Source: Bog-366 sp964501985 (GTDB lineage: Bacteria; Acidobacteriota; Terriglobia; UBA7540). Taken from it: a DNA stretch of 64,000 nt. The notes beneath the pieces were generated by a model. It searched no databases and was not told the origin of the DNA. It worked only from the letters and a program-made list of their open reading frames with translations. The DNA lies in contig CAZCVY010000001.1 of NCBI GenBank assembly GCA_964501985.1, positions 26,146 through 90,145 on the forward strand, read 5' to 3'. A program made the translations under genes and the position numbers. Below, in pieces: positions 17,294 through 25,461 of the stretch (its first letter is position 1; each line of letters starts with the position of its first letter).

Positions 17294-18730
17294 ATGCGGA
17301 AGGTCGAACGGCGCGAATTTCTCAAGTTCTTGACCGCAGGCTTAGCATGCGGTCCGGCAATCCTTAAGGCGAGTGTGCCCAAGAGCAACGACATCCGCAT
17401 TGAAGATGTGAGTATCGAATTCACGGACTACAACTACCGCGTCCCCATAAAATTTGGAGGCATCGTCAGCTCACGGATTACCCTCTTGAATGTAAACTGC
17501 AACATCAGCTCCAAAGGCGGCAAGAATGCCAAGGGCTTTGGCTCGATGCCTCTTTCCAATACCTGGTCGTTTCCCTCCCGAGTGCTTTCTTACGAAACCA
17601 CTCAAGGCGCCATGAAAACCCTGGCCGGGCGCATTTCCACGCTTACCGGGAACTACAAAGAATACGGCCATCCCATTGACCTCAACTGGGCGCTCGAGCC
17701 GCAGTACTTGCAGGCTGCCGAAGAAATCACAAATGAGTTGAAACTGCCTGAGCCCATTCCCAAGCTCTGCACGCTGGTCACCGCAAGCGCATTTGACGCC
17801 GCGGTCCACGATGCTTACGGCAAACTCCATGGCTTGAACTGCTACCACACGTACGGACCCGAGTTCATGAATCATGACCTCGCGTACTACGTGGGACCTG
17901 AATATAAAGGAGAATATCCTGACAGATACATTCTGAAGGAACCCATACCTCGGATGCCGCTCTACCACCTCGTCTCCGCTATCGATCCATTGGTGGATTC
18001 CGACATCAAGCACCGGGTTAACGATGGCTTGCCCGAGACGCTTCCCGAGTGGATCAAGTACAACGGGCTCACTCACTTTAAAATCAAATTGGACGGCGAC
18101 GACTTGAAATGGGATTCGGAGCGTGTGCTCAGTGTGGATCGGGTAGCCACGGAAACGGAGGAGAAGCGCGGAGTCACGGGCTGGGTTTACTCGCTCGACT
18201 TCAACGAGCGCTGCCCCAACGTGCAATATCTCGTCGATTTCCTGCACCTGGTGAAAGAGAAGTCCCCTGGGGGATTTGAGCGGATTCAGTACGTCGAGCA
18301 GCCCACCGCGCGCGATCTCGATACCCACCGCCAGAATGTGATGTTTGAGGCGGCAAAACTGAAACCGGTGGTCATCGATGAGTCCTTGACCGACCTCCAC
18401 GCGCTGATGCTCTCGCGTGAGATGGGATACACCGGCGCGGCGCTCAAGGCCTGCAAGGGACAAAGCAATATGATGCTCCTTGCTCCGGTCATGGAAAAGA
18501 ATAAGATGTTTCTTTGCGTGCAGGACCTCACGTGCCCCGGCGCCTCGCTGATTCAGTCCGCGAGTCTCGCTGCGCACGTGCCGGGTGTAAAAGCGATTGA
18601 AGCGAATTCCAGGCAGTTTGTGCCCGCAGCCAACGAGGGATGGGAGAAGCGTTTTCCGGGCGTCTTCCACATCACGGATGGGACTATGGATACTTCTCAT
18701 CTCAATGGTCCCGGCATCGGCGCGGTCTGA
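17294..18730 (+). CDS. Tat-exported enolase-superfamily protein (mandelate racemase / muconate lactonising type)
   Basis: A 478-aa protein with a Tat signal (ERREFLKFLTAGLACGPAI). AGAGG about eight bases upstream supports this ATG over a longer reading from 17168. The barrel shows the K-x-K pair in HFKIKLDGDD, metal-ligand acids in YSLDFNERCP, YVEQPTARD and VVIDESLTD, and a LKACKGQSN segment similar to the NxKxxK loop of the MLE/dipeptide-epimerase branch. It would abstract a proton alpha to a carboxylate in a Mg-dependent reaction. The substrate is not predictable, but a sugar acid fits the neighbours. Enolase-superfamily enzymes are usually cytoplasmic, so the export signal is notable. It starts a same-strand run with the DegT and GH3 genes. 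Confidence 0.85.
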   Translation: MRKVERREFLKFLTAGLACGPAILKASVPKSNDIRIEDVSIEFTDYNYRVPIKFGGIVSSRITLLNVNCNISSKGGKNAKGFGSMPLSNTWSFPSRVLSYETTQGAMKTLAGRISTLTGNYKEYGHPIDLNWALEPQYLQAAEEITNELKLPEPIPKLCTLVTASAFDAAVHDAYGKLHGLNCYHTYGPEFMNHDLAYYVGPEYKGEYPDRYILKEPIPRMPLYHLVSAIDPLVDSDIKHRVNDGLPETLPEWIKYNGLTHFKIKLDGDDLKWDSERVLSVDRVATETEEKRGVTGWVYSLDFNERCPNVQYLVDFLHLVKEKSPGGFERIQYVEQPTARDLDTHRQNVMFEAAKLKPVVIDESLTDLHALMLSREMGYTGAALKACKGQSNMMLLAPVMEKNKMFLCVQDLTCPGASLIQSASLAAHVPGVKAIEANSRQFVPAANEGWEKRFPGVFHITDGTMDTSHLNGPGIGAV

Positions 18731-18757
18731 GTTGACTTCCCCACAGGAGGGGCTTTC

Positions 18758-20074
18758 ATGGGAAAACTGGCTATTACCGGTGGCAAACCGATCCGCAAGA
18801 AGCCTTTTACGGCGTGGCCTGCCTACACTCGAGAGGAAGCGCGGGGCCTGCAGAAAGTGCTCGCCAGCCGCAATTGGGGTGGCTATCCCTTCCCCAACAA
18901 GATCGCTGACGCCTTCGCGCAGAAGTTCGCGCGTTACCACGGAGCGAAATACGGCTTGGCGGTCGCGAACGGAACCATCGCGATTGAGATCGCTTTGAAG
19001 GCAGCAGGCATCAAGCCCGGCGATGAAGTCATTGTGCCGGCGTATACCTGGGAAGGCACAGTAGGGCCCATCCTTCTGCTCAACGCCGTGCCGGTGTTCG
19101 TGGACGTCGACCCGGCCACCTACTGCCTGGACGCAAAACTGATCGAAGCGGCCTTGACGCCCAAGACGCGAGCCATCCTGCCGGTGCACCTCGCCATGCG
19201 GTTTGCCGACCTCGACGAGATTTGCCGCATCGCCAAGGCCCACAACTTGGTGGTGATTGAAGATTGCGCGCACGCCCACGGCGGCAAGTGGCGCAAGCTT
19301 GGCGCCGGCGCCACGGGCGACATCGGCTGCTTCAGCTTTCAATCGAGCAAATTGATGACTTCCGGAGAAGGCGGCGGCATCATCACGAGCAACCTGGAAT
19401 ACTACGAACGAGCGCAATCTTACACAAACTGCGGCCGAGCCAGCGCGACCGATGAGTACCAGCATCGGATGATTGGATTCAATTACCGTATCACCGAACT
19501 CCAGGCGGTGATTCTGGCCGCGCAACTCGAGCGCCTGCCGAAGCAGGCTAAGGTCCGCCAGGCCAACATGGATCACTTCGAAAAGCGCCTGCGCGGGACG
19601 CCCGGCCTTGCCTTCCTCCAGCGCGACAAACGCCAGGCGCGCACCGCAGCCTACCAATTCGTCTTCAAGTATCTGCCCGAGCACTTCGGCGGTATTCCCC
19701 GCGCGGCCGTATTGGGCGCGCTCCAGATGGAAGGCATTCCCTGCGACGGCCTTTTCTACGAACCCGTTTACAGGAGCGCGCTCTTCCCGCTCGAGCCGGG
19801 TGTGTGGCCCGCACTCAGTTGGGGCCGCGACACGCCTCTCGATTTGAAGACGAGCTTCCACTGCCCCGTTTCCGAGCGCGCCGCCTACGAAGAGGCCGTG
19901 TGGCTCCCGCATCACATCTTCCTCGGCTCAAAGAAGGATACCGACGACATCGCCGACGCCGTGCTGAAGGTCTGCGCGAACATCGAGGAACTGCGGGGGC
20001 TCAAGCATCCCGCGATCGACGTGAAAGCGATGGGCCGCGCGGAACGGCCGCGAGTGGAAAAAAGGCAGTGGTAA
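18758..20074 (+). CDS. DegT/DnrJ/EryC1/StrS-family PLP aminotransferase
   Basis: A 438-aa sugar aminotransferase-type protein that has aligned features with the AHBA synthase/ArnB family: GGKPIRKKPF at the N-terminus, the EVIVPAYTWEGTVGPILLLN segment, DVDPATYCLD, the PLP-contacting VVIEDCAHAHGGKW, and the internal aldimine lysine in FSFQSSKLMTSGEGGGI. The C-terminal FNYRITELQAVILAAQL is also typical. Such enzymes transaminate keto-sugars from glutamate or glutamine. SD AGGAGGGG lies six bases before the ATG. It is 27 bases after the enolase-like gene and 33 before the GH3 gene, so the three are very likely one operon. The reaction product is unknown. Confidence 0.9.
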   Translation: MGKLAITGGKPIRKKPFTAWPAYTREEARGLQKVLASRNWGGYPFPNKIADAFAQKFARYHGAKYGLAVANGTIAIEIALKAAGIKPGDEVIVPAYTWEGTVGPILLLNAVPVFVDVDPATYCLDAKLIEAALTPKTRAILPVHLAMRFADLDEICRIAKAHNLVVIEDCAHAHGGKWRKLGAGATGDIGCFSFQSSKLMTSGEGGGIITSNLEYYERAQSYTNCGRASATDEYQHRMIGFNYRITELQAVILAAQLERLPKQAKVRQANMDHFEKRLRGTPGLAFLQRDKRQARTAAYQFVFKYLPEHFGGIPRAAVLGALQMEGIPCDGLFYEPVYRSALFPLEPGVWPALSWGRDTPLDLKTSFHCPVSERAAYEEAVWLPHHIFLGSKKDTDDIADAVLKVCANIEELRGLKHPAIDVKAMGRAERPRVEKRQW

Positions 20075-20107
20075 AGTTGTGCGGTCAATCTAAGGAGGCT
20101 GAGGCCG

Positions 20108-22477
20108 ATGAGTAAGAGGACCTTTTGGTCGTTGGCCATAGCGGTCGGCGCGACACTCGCGTCAATCTCCATCATTCTCGCGCAAGCGGGAGACTCAGCA
20201 CCCATATATCTCGATTCGATGCACCCGGTCGAAGAGCGAGTCGCCGACCTTATGAGCCGGATGACGCTTAAGGAGAAAATCGGTCAGCTCAATTTGCCCT
20301 GTGTTTATGTTGATGACTTGGGAAAAGACATTCGCTCGAAACAGGAGGCGTGCAGAAAGTTCACCGCGGGAACCTACACTCAGGACATCGGTCCGGCGTG
20401 CGGATTTTTCACCCTCGCCAACGAGATTCTCCACGAAGGCGCGCGCCAGCAGGCTGAATACTTCAACGAACTGCAAAAGATCGCGCTCACCCAGACACGC
20501 CTGAAGATCCCGGTTCTGGAGGATGAAGAAGGCACGCACGGCGGCATGTTCCCCGGCGCAACGGTTTTTCCGGAGGGACTGGCGATCGGCAGTTCGTTCG
20601 ACCTCGACCTGGTGAAATCGGTCTACGCCGCGGCAGCAGCGGAGTCTCGCGCCGTAGGGATTCACATCCTGTCCACACTGGTGATGGAACTGGACCGGGA
20701 CCCGCGCATGGGCCGAAACGAGGAAGCCTTCACTGAAGATCCCTACCTTTATATGCGCATTGGCGAAGCGCTGGTCCGCGGCGCGCAAGGCCCGGACATT
20801 TCGCGGCCGGATAAGGTCATCGCCTTGCTTACCGACTTTCCCACCCAAAGTGAACCCGTCAGCGGCCTGGAGCGCGGCGCTATCGAGATGTCGGAACGTT
20901 CGCTGCGTGAGAACGACATGCTTCCCTGGATTGGGGGCATTACCAAAGCCGGCGCTTTGGGCGTCATGGCGGGATACCCGGAAATCGAGGATGTTCCGGC
21001 GCACGCCTCCGAGAAGTGGATGAACGATATTCTGCGGAAGGACATCGGTTTCAAGGGAATCGTGGTGGGCGAAGGAGGAGGGATTTCGACCCTGGTCTAC
21101 GAGCAAATCGTCCCCACGCAGAAGGAGGCGGGCCTGCTCGCCCTTAAGGCTGGCGTTGATGTGGGCATCAGCTACGAGCCTGCCTACATGGGAGACCTGG
21201 TCGCGAGCGTGGAAGAGGGTCGAGTTCCCATGGCGCTGGTGGATCGAGCGCTGCGCCGGGTTTTGGAACTGAAATTCCGCCTCGGCCTCTTCGAGAATCC
21301 TTACGTCAATGTGGACCACGCCGCGCAGGTCGTACACTCGCAGGCCCATCAGGATTTGGCCCTGCGCGCGGGCCGCGAAGGAATCGTGCTCCTGAAAAAT
21401 GACAAGAACCTGCTGCCCCTCAAGAAGGACTTGAAATCGGTGGCGGTGATCGGTCCCAACGCCGACGACGTGATGAACCAACTCGGCGACTATTCGCCCA
21501 AGAAAGTTTTGCAGCCCGTGACGACTGTGATCGAGGGAATCAAGGGCGCAGTCTCGCCCCAAACCAAAGTCATCCAGGCGCGCGGCTGCGAGATCACGGG
21601 GACGGACAAGAGCGGTTTCGCCGAGGCAGTCAAGGCCGCCAAGGCCTCGGACGTGGCCATTGTGGTGGTGGGAGAGAGACAACACGAAACCAACGGCGTG
21701 GACAGCCACGGCCAGCCCACCGATGGTGAAGGACACGATTTGGCAAACCTGGACCTGTCGGGAGTCCAGGAGGATCTCATCCAAGTGGTGATCGCGACGG
21801 GGACTCCGACCGTGGTGGTGCTCATCAATGGCCGGCCGCTTTCGACGCGGTGGACATCCGAACACGTGCCCGCCCTGGTGGAAGCCTGGGAGCCCGGCGA
21901 GCGTGGCGGCGAAGCCGTGGCCGACGTGCTCTTTGGGGATTACAACCCGACCGGACGCTTGGCAATTTCCGTCCCCCGGCACTCCGGCCAATTGCCGGTC
22001 TATTACAATTACAAACCTTCCAAGGCTTATTGGATCGGCGAGGGCTGGTCCGGCCATAAGGGGTACGCCGACATGCCCGGCACGCCACTCTACCCCTTTG
22101 GATACGGCCTGAGCTATACCAACTTTGAGTATAGCAATCTTCATGTTGAACCTTATGAAATCCACCCGGGCGGCGAGGCGCGAGTGACTTTGGACGTGAA
22201 AAACACCGGCGGCCGCGCAGGTGTGGAGACCGTCCAGCTCTACATTCATGAGAAGTACGCCCCAGTTTCAAGGCCCGTCAAGCAACTCCGAGGTTTCGAG
22301 CGAGTGGCGCTCGATCCCGGAGAAACTAAGACCGTCACATTGAAACTTATCCCGGAAGATCTCCAGTTGCTCGATATCGACATGCACTGGCGAGTGGTGC
22401 CCGGCGAGTTCGAGATCATGGTGGGAAGGTCCTCGGCTGATATACCTCTGCAGGAAGTTCTCAAAGTCACACCTTGA
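20108..22477 (+). CDS. Secreted glycoside hydrolase family 3 protein with altered catalytic motifs
   Basis: A 789-aa protein with a signal peptide (SLAIAVGATLASISIILAQA), a GH3 N-terminal barrel, a C-terminal alpha/beta sandwich (VVVIGERQHET region) and a fibronectin-III-like end domain (FGYGLSYTNFEYSNL, VTLDVKNTGGRAGVETVQLY). In ordinary GH3 beta-glucosidases the nucleophile Asp sits in VVSD(W/Y)G and substrate is held by a KH(F/Y) dipeptide. Here the aligned segments read IVVGEGGGIS (E322 where Asp is expected) and ALLTDFPTQS (T242-D243 in place of Lys-His). The protein is full length and the frame is open. Either a divergent GH3 branch or a non-hydrolytic protein is possible. It is the third gene of a tight operon. 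Confidence 0.88.
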   Translation: MSKRTFWSLAIAVGATLASISIILAQAGDSAPIYLDSMHPVEERVADLMSRMTLKEKIGQLNLPCVYVDDLGKDIRSKQEACRKFTAGTYTQDIGPACGFFTLANEILHEGARQQAEYFNELQKIALTQTRLKIPVLEDEEGTHGGMFPGATVFPEGLAIGSSFDLDLVKSVYAAAAAESRAVGIHILSTLVMELDRDPRMGRNEEAFTEDPYLYMRIGEALVRGAQGPDISRPDKVIALLTDFPTQSEPVSGLERGAIEMSERSLRENDMLPWIGGITKAGALGVMAGYPEIEDVPAHASEKWMNDILRKDIGFKGIVVGEGGGISTLVYEQIVPTQKEAGLLALKAGVDVGISYEPAYMGDLVASVEEGRVPMALVDRALRRVLELKFRLGLFENPYVNVDHAAQVVHSQAHQDLALRAGREGIVLLKNDKNLLPLKKDLKSVAVIGPNADDVMNQLGDYSPKKVLQPVTTVIEGIKGAVSPQTKVIQARGCEITGTDKSGFAEAVKAAKASDVAIVVVGERQHETNGVDSHGQPTDGEGHDLANLDLSGVQEDLIQVVIATGTPTVVVLINGRPLSTRWTSEHVPALVEAWEPGERGGEAVADVLFGDYNPTGRLAISVPRHSGQLPVYYNYKPSKAYWIGEGWSGHKGYADMPGTPLYPFGYGLSYTNFEYSNLHVEPYEIHPGGEARVTLDVKNTGGRAGVETVQLYIHEKYAPVSRPVKQLRGFERVALDPGETKTVTLKLIPEDLQLLDIDMHWRVVPGEFEIMVGRSSADIPLQEVLKVTP

Positions 22478-22558
22478 AGGCGCATTCCAGCATACCTTCC
22501 CACAACACAGGACATGGTCCTTCCCTCGTGGTGAAACTCCTCATGAGACATACCTGAC

Positions 22559-23020
22559 TCATGCGTTCTTGCGTGGACTTGCGCGGGAATCTTCACCAGA
22601 CGAAAATCCCGCTGCGTCAGGGGGCGACGCCGTCGTGATTTCATACTGCTCGACGGCGGCGTTCAGCGCCCGGAGCAGAGTCTTGGTGGGACAAGGCTTG
22701 GTGAGGAATCGAAAGACATTTCCCATATTGACGGCTAAAGTTGCCGCCTCCAAGTCCGCCTTGCCCGTCAACAAAATCCGGACGGTATTTGGCGCGATTT
22801 GACGAATTAGATACAGCAGGGTGACACCGTCCATCGCGGGCATCCGCAGATCGGAGACAACGACGGCGTAGGGCCCCTGAGACATGATCAAGTTTATAGC
22901 TTCTTTTGCCCCCGTGGCAGTGGCCACGTTGAAGCAGGAGTGCAACTGCCGCCTCAGAGCGTCGAGAATTAAGTCCTCGTCGTCGACGATGAGAATCCGA
23001 GGCTGGTTTAGGTCAGGCAT
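22559..23020 (-). CDS. Single-domain response regulator
   Basis: A receiver domain with a short tail, 153 aa. The acidic pocket is ILIVDDEDL, the phospho-acceptor Asp is in YAVVVSDLRMPAMDG, Thr/Lys positions are ILLTGKAD and FLTKPCPTKTL. The last 25 residues are low-complexity (PPDAAGFSSGEDS). SD GGAGGTG precedes the ATG, and only one base separates it from the stop of the REC-HDOD gene, so the two are co-translated or at least co-transcribed. With no output domain it probably relays phosphate or binds a partner. The upstream giant kinase on the same strand is a possible source of phosphate. Confidence 0.9.
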   Translation of the reverse strand: MPDLNQPRILIVDDEDLILDALRRQLHSCFNVATATGAKEAINLIMSQGPYAVVVSDLRMPAMDGVTLLYLIRQIAPNTVRILLTGKADLEAATLAVNMGNVFRFLTKPCPTKTLLRALNAAVEQYEITTASPPDAAGFSSGEDSRASPRKNA

Positions 23021-23021
23021 A

Positions 23022-24233
23022 TCACACCTCCGCCATCAAATCCGGGACTCGCGCCGCTACGCATCGCCATTCAGGGATCAACTCTCCTATCCCTAGTGCG
23101 ACGAACTCCTCTTGGTAGCTTTCCAGGTTGTAAGTGGCTTGCTCTGCGCTCGAGGATTGTTCCACTTCGTGGGCCAGGAGATTGGCGGCATAGACGGCCG
23201 AAATCGTGTCAATGGTCTGATGGGGAACGCGGTTCGGGCCATGATGAAGGGCTACGGCTTCCACGACCGCGTAGGGTAATCCCCATAACCCCAGGAGATA
23301 CGCTCCAATCTCGGCGTGACTAAATCCGTCCTGGCGTTCCTCCACCGTATAGACAGGGCATCGCTCACCGGAGGCTTCTGCTAACACTTGTTCAAAGTGT
23401 TCGGAAAGTTTCCAGGCCAAGATCAGCTTGCCTACGTCGTGGAGCATCCCTGCCACCACTGCAATGTCGGCAAGGTGCTTGGGCACGGGCAGGCGGGCGG
23501 CGATGTGCGCGGCAAGTTGGGCGTGGTACTGGAGCTTTTCCAGGGAAAACCCCGGCAGCTCTTTTTGGGGTTTGAAGGCCCGAAAAATCTCCACGGACAA
23601 CACCAGGTTCTTTAGAGTATTAATGCCGAGGTAGCTGACGGCGCTCTGGATGTTGGTAATCGAGTGGGGGATACCGAAAAAGGCGGAATTCACCAATTGG
23701 AGGACTTTTGCGGAAACCCCTACGTCTCGCTCGATGATTTTGGCGACAGATTGAAGCGGCGTGTCAGGATCCGCCAGCGCCACCGTCAGCGCTTCATAAG
23801 TGCGAGGGACCGACGGGAGGTGACCCAGAGCCGTCACCGTGCGGCGGATGGACTCATCGTTCAACAGAGCCCGAAGATGGCACGCGCGCTCAATGGCAAC
23901 GCGGAGCATTTCGGCGTCGCAAGGTTTAGCCAAAAACTGATGCGCCACGGGGACCACCCGGAGTGCGGTAGTAAGTTCCGTGTGGCCCGAAAGCACGATG
24001 CGCACAACGTGAGGATACAGTTCCCGCACCTGGCAAAGCAGGGTAGCTCCATCAATGCCTGGCATTCGCATGTCGGAGACAATCACATCAAAAGGGGCGG
24101 CTTCCATCAGCGCCAGCGCCGCCTCGCCCCCGGGGGCGAAGGCCATCTCCCACTCATGGCGCTGGGCGCGTAGCATCCGGCGCAGCCCGTCCAAAATCCT
24201 TTGTTCGTCATCTACGAAAAGCACACGCCTCAT
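23022..24233 (-). CDS. Receiver-HDOD domain protein
   Basis: A 403-aa protein. Residues 1-120 are a receiver domain (VLFVDDEQRI, phospho-Asp in FDVIVSDMRMPGIDG, Lys in QFLAKPCD). An HDOD domain follows from about 150 to 345, with LPSVPRTYEAL, QLVNSAFFGIPHSITNIQSA, and the degenerate HD region VAGMLHDVGKLIL and ALHHGP. HDOD proteins are non-enzymatic relatives of HD phosphohydrolases and act as signalling scaffolds, often in c-di-GMP or motility control. The ATG at 24233 is chosen because the receiver begins at once and GCGAGG lies six bases upstream. A longer reading to 24353 has no support. It is followed after one base by a lone receiver gene. Confidence 0.9.
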   Translation of the reverse strand: MRRVLFVDDEQRILDGLRRMLRAQRHEWEMAFAPGGEAALALMEAAPFDVIVSDMRMPGIDGATLLCQVRELYPHVVRIVLSGHTELTTALRVVPVAHQFLAKPCDAEMLRVAIERACHLRALLNDESIRRTVTALGHLPSVPRTYEALTVALADPDTPLQSVAKIIERDVGVSAKVLQLVNSAFFGIPHSITNIQSAVSYLGINTLKNLVLSVEIFRAFKPQKELPGFSLEKLQYHAQLAAHIAARLPVPKHLADIAVVAGMLHDVGKLILAWKLSEHFEQVLAEASGERCPVYTVEERQDGFSHAEIGAYLLGLWGLPYAVVEAVALHHGPNRVPHQTIDTISAVYAANLLAHEVEQSSSAEQATYNLESYQEEFVALGIGELIPEWRCVAARVPDLMAEV

Positions 24234-24510
24234 GGCGCCTCGCTTATTTGGGCCGTCTTCCTGGATCGACGGGTGAGCGGAAGTCGAGCCGGAACCCAAA
24301 ATCTCCGAGATGGAAACCCTTGCCGCAGCTCCAATAATGCCCTGCCTCCCCAACCTCTTCTATCGGCCGAACCGGCAACAAACTTTGAGCGGATCAGCGA
24401 TCAACCATTAGGGCTCAGTGGTCAGCTCGAGCTGTCAGGCCTGCGCTTCGAGGATTCAGAATACCGTCTCACGTCTTACTTCTCCTGTCTCGTTCTTCTA
24501 ACTCTATTCA

Positions 24511-24896
24511 TTTCATCAACATAATGGAGAGAATGGTTTAACTCGCGTGTTTTCATCAACATGATGGAGAGCCGAAAAACCGACATTTTTTCTATATGTG
24601 TTTTCAATAACTTACAGAATATCGGTTTCATTTTTTAATTCCCCTTTTCCTTCGTGACCTTGGCCAGCGAAGATAAGCTAACAACTTTAGTTTCAATAAT
24701 ATAGATTTTTACACAATTTTGGCTCATCATGGCTAATTCCTTTTGTTTCTATTACATCATGGAGAGCCGCGCCCGTTTTTTCTCCCCGGCTCCGGCATTT
24801 CAAGCTAACTGTTTTCATTTGAATGGGATAAATCTTTCGGACATTCTGACTCTAAACTGCTAACCCCTTTCATTTCTGGTACATCATGGAGAGCCG
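24511..24896 (-). repeat. Reiterated 24-base repeats encoding LHDVxE(N/T)K-like peptides
   Basis: Four main copies lie at 24511-24531, 24551-24574, 24745-24769 and 24871-24896 (core on the plus strand ACATCATGGAGAGCCG, preceded by GTTTC or TTTTC). Two shorter copies lie at 24599-24610 and 24689-24700. Read on the minus strand each encodes a variant of the same peptide: ALHDVPEMKG, ALHDVIETKG, ALHHVDENT, SLHYVDEMN, and the short forms VIENT and IIETK. The spacing is irregular (40 to about 180 bases), so this is not a CRISPR. The flanks are AT-rich compared with the window. Confidence 0.7.
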
Positions 24897-25259
24897 CTCT
24901 TTCCCCTAACGCTTCGATCTGACGCCCATAGCGTTCAATTCTCAGCACCAGGTTGATGAGGCGACGGACTTCCCGCATGTTGACATCCTGCGTTCGGCGC
25001 ATCAGCAAGGCCTCGGCGTGGCTGGGGGCGATTTCCGCGGCTAGTTCGTAAGGCGAAGGACCGGCTCTAGCGACTCCTTCAGGAGGGTCCTACGCTGCAC
25101 CTCACAAGCCGCCGCCTGCCGGCTCAGGATATTCCGCAAGAGTTTGCGCGCCCGCCGCTCACTGCCTTTCGCTCTCTGAATTCCGCCGGCGGCTTGTCGA
25201 TCTCTGCGGCCTAGGATGTCCGCCAGCCGGCGGCAGCCTTTGACGATAGCACACACCAC
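24805..25259 (-). pseudogene. Decayed gene with a frameshift and a repeat-derived C-terminus
   Basis: Two minus-strand reading pieces appear to belong together. The upstream piece (25259-25041) is Arg/Lys-rich (RRDRQAAGGIQRAKGSERRA then LSRQAAACEVQRRTLL). The downstream piece runs in another frame from about 25075 to 24805: GPSPYELAAEIAPSHAEALL, MRRTQDVNMREVRRLINLVL, and the repeat peptide ALHDVPEMKG near its end. The overlap around KESLEP suggests a single-base frameshift. I do not recognise the family with certainty. It sits in the 1.2-kb gap between the REC-HDOD gene and the giant kinase, and the rest of 24234-24804 has no other gene. Confidence 0.35.
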
Positions 25260-25461
25260 TAGTCTTTGTCAAGACAAAAGTTGTAGTATCATACATTATT
25301 TTACAAATTATGACAGTAAGTCAGAAACTCTGCCGGTACACGAAGGGAGATACCTTTGGGAGGGCGCCTTCGGGCCACCGACTGGTGCCCTCGAGCTCTT
25401 CCATCGCGGCCTGAGGGGAACCCCGTTGGAAAAGCCGCAGGGCCGAATAGCGGGCCCTGCG

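Noticed and set aside
17471..19915. Long open frame on the minus strand, antisense to the enolase-like and DegT genes
   Set aside because: It has no recognisable domain, is rich in His/Arg/Gly as expected from the complement of GC-rich codons, and the plus-strand genes have clear motifs and ribosome binding sites.
20195..22249. Long open frame antisense to the GH3 gene
   Set aside because: Same codon-shadow composition; the GH3 protein explains the region.
24511..24896. Possible CRISPR array
   Set aside because: Repeat copies are imperfect, spacing ranges from 40 to about 180 bases, and no cas gene is near. The copies encode a common peptide instead.
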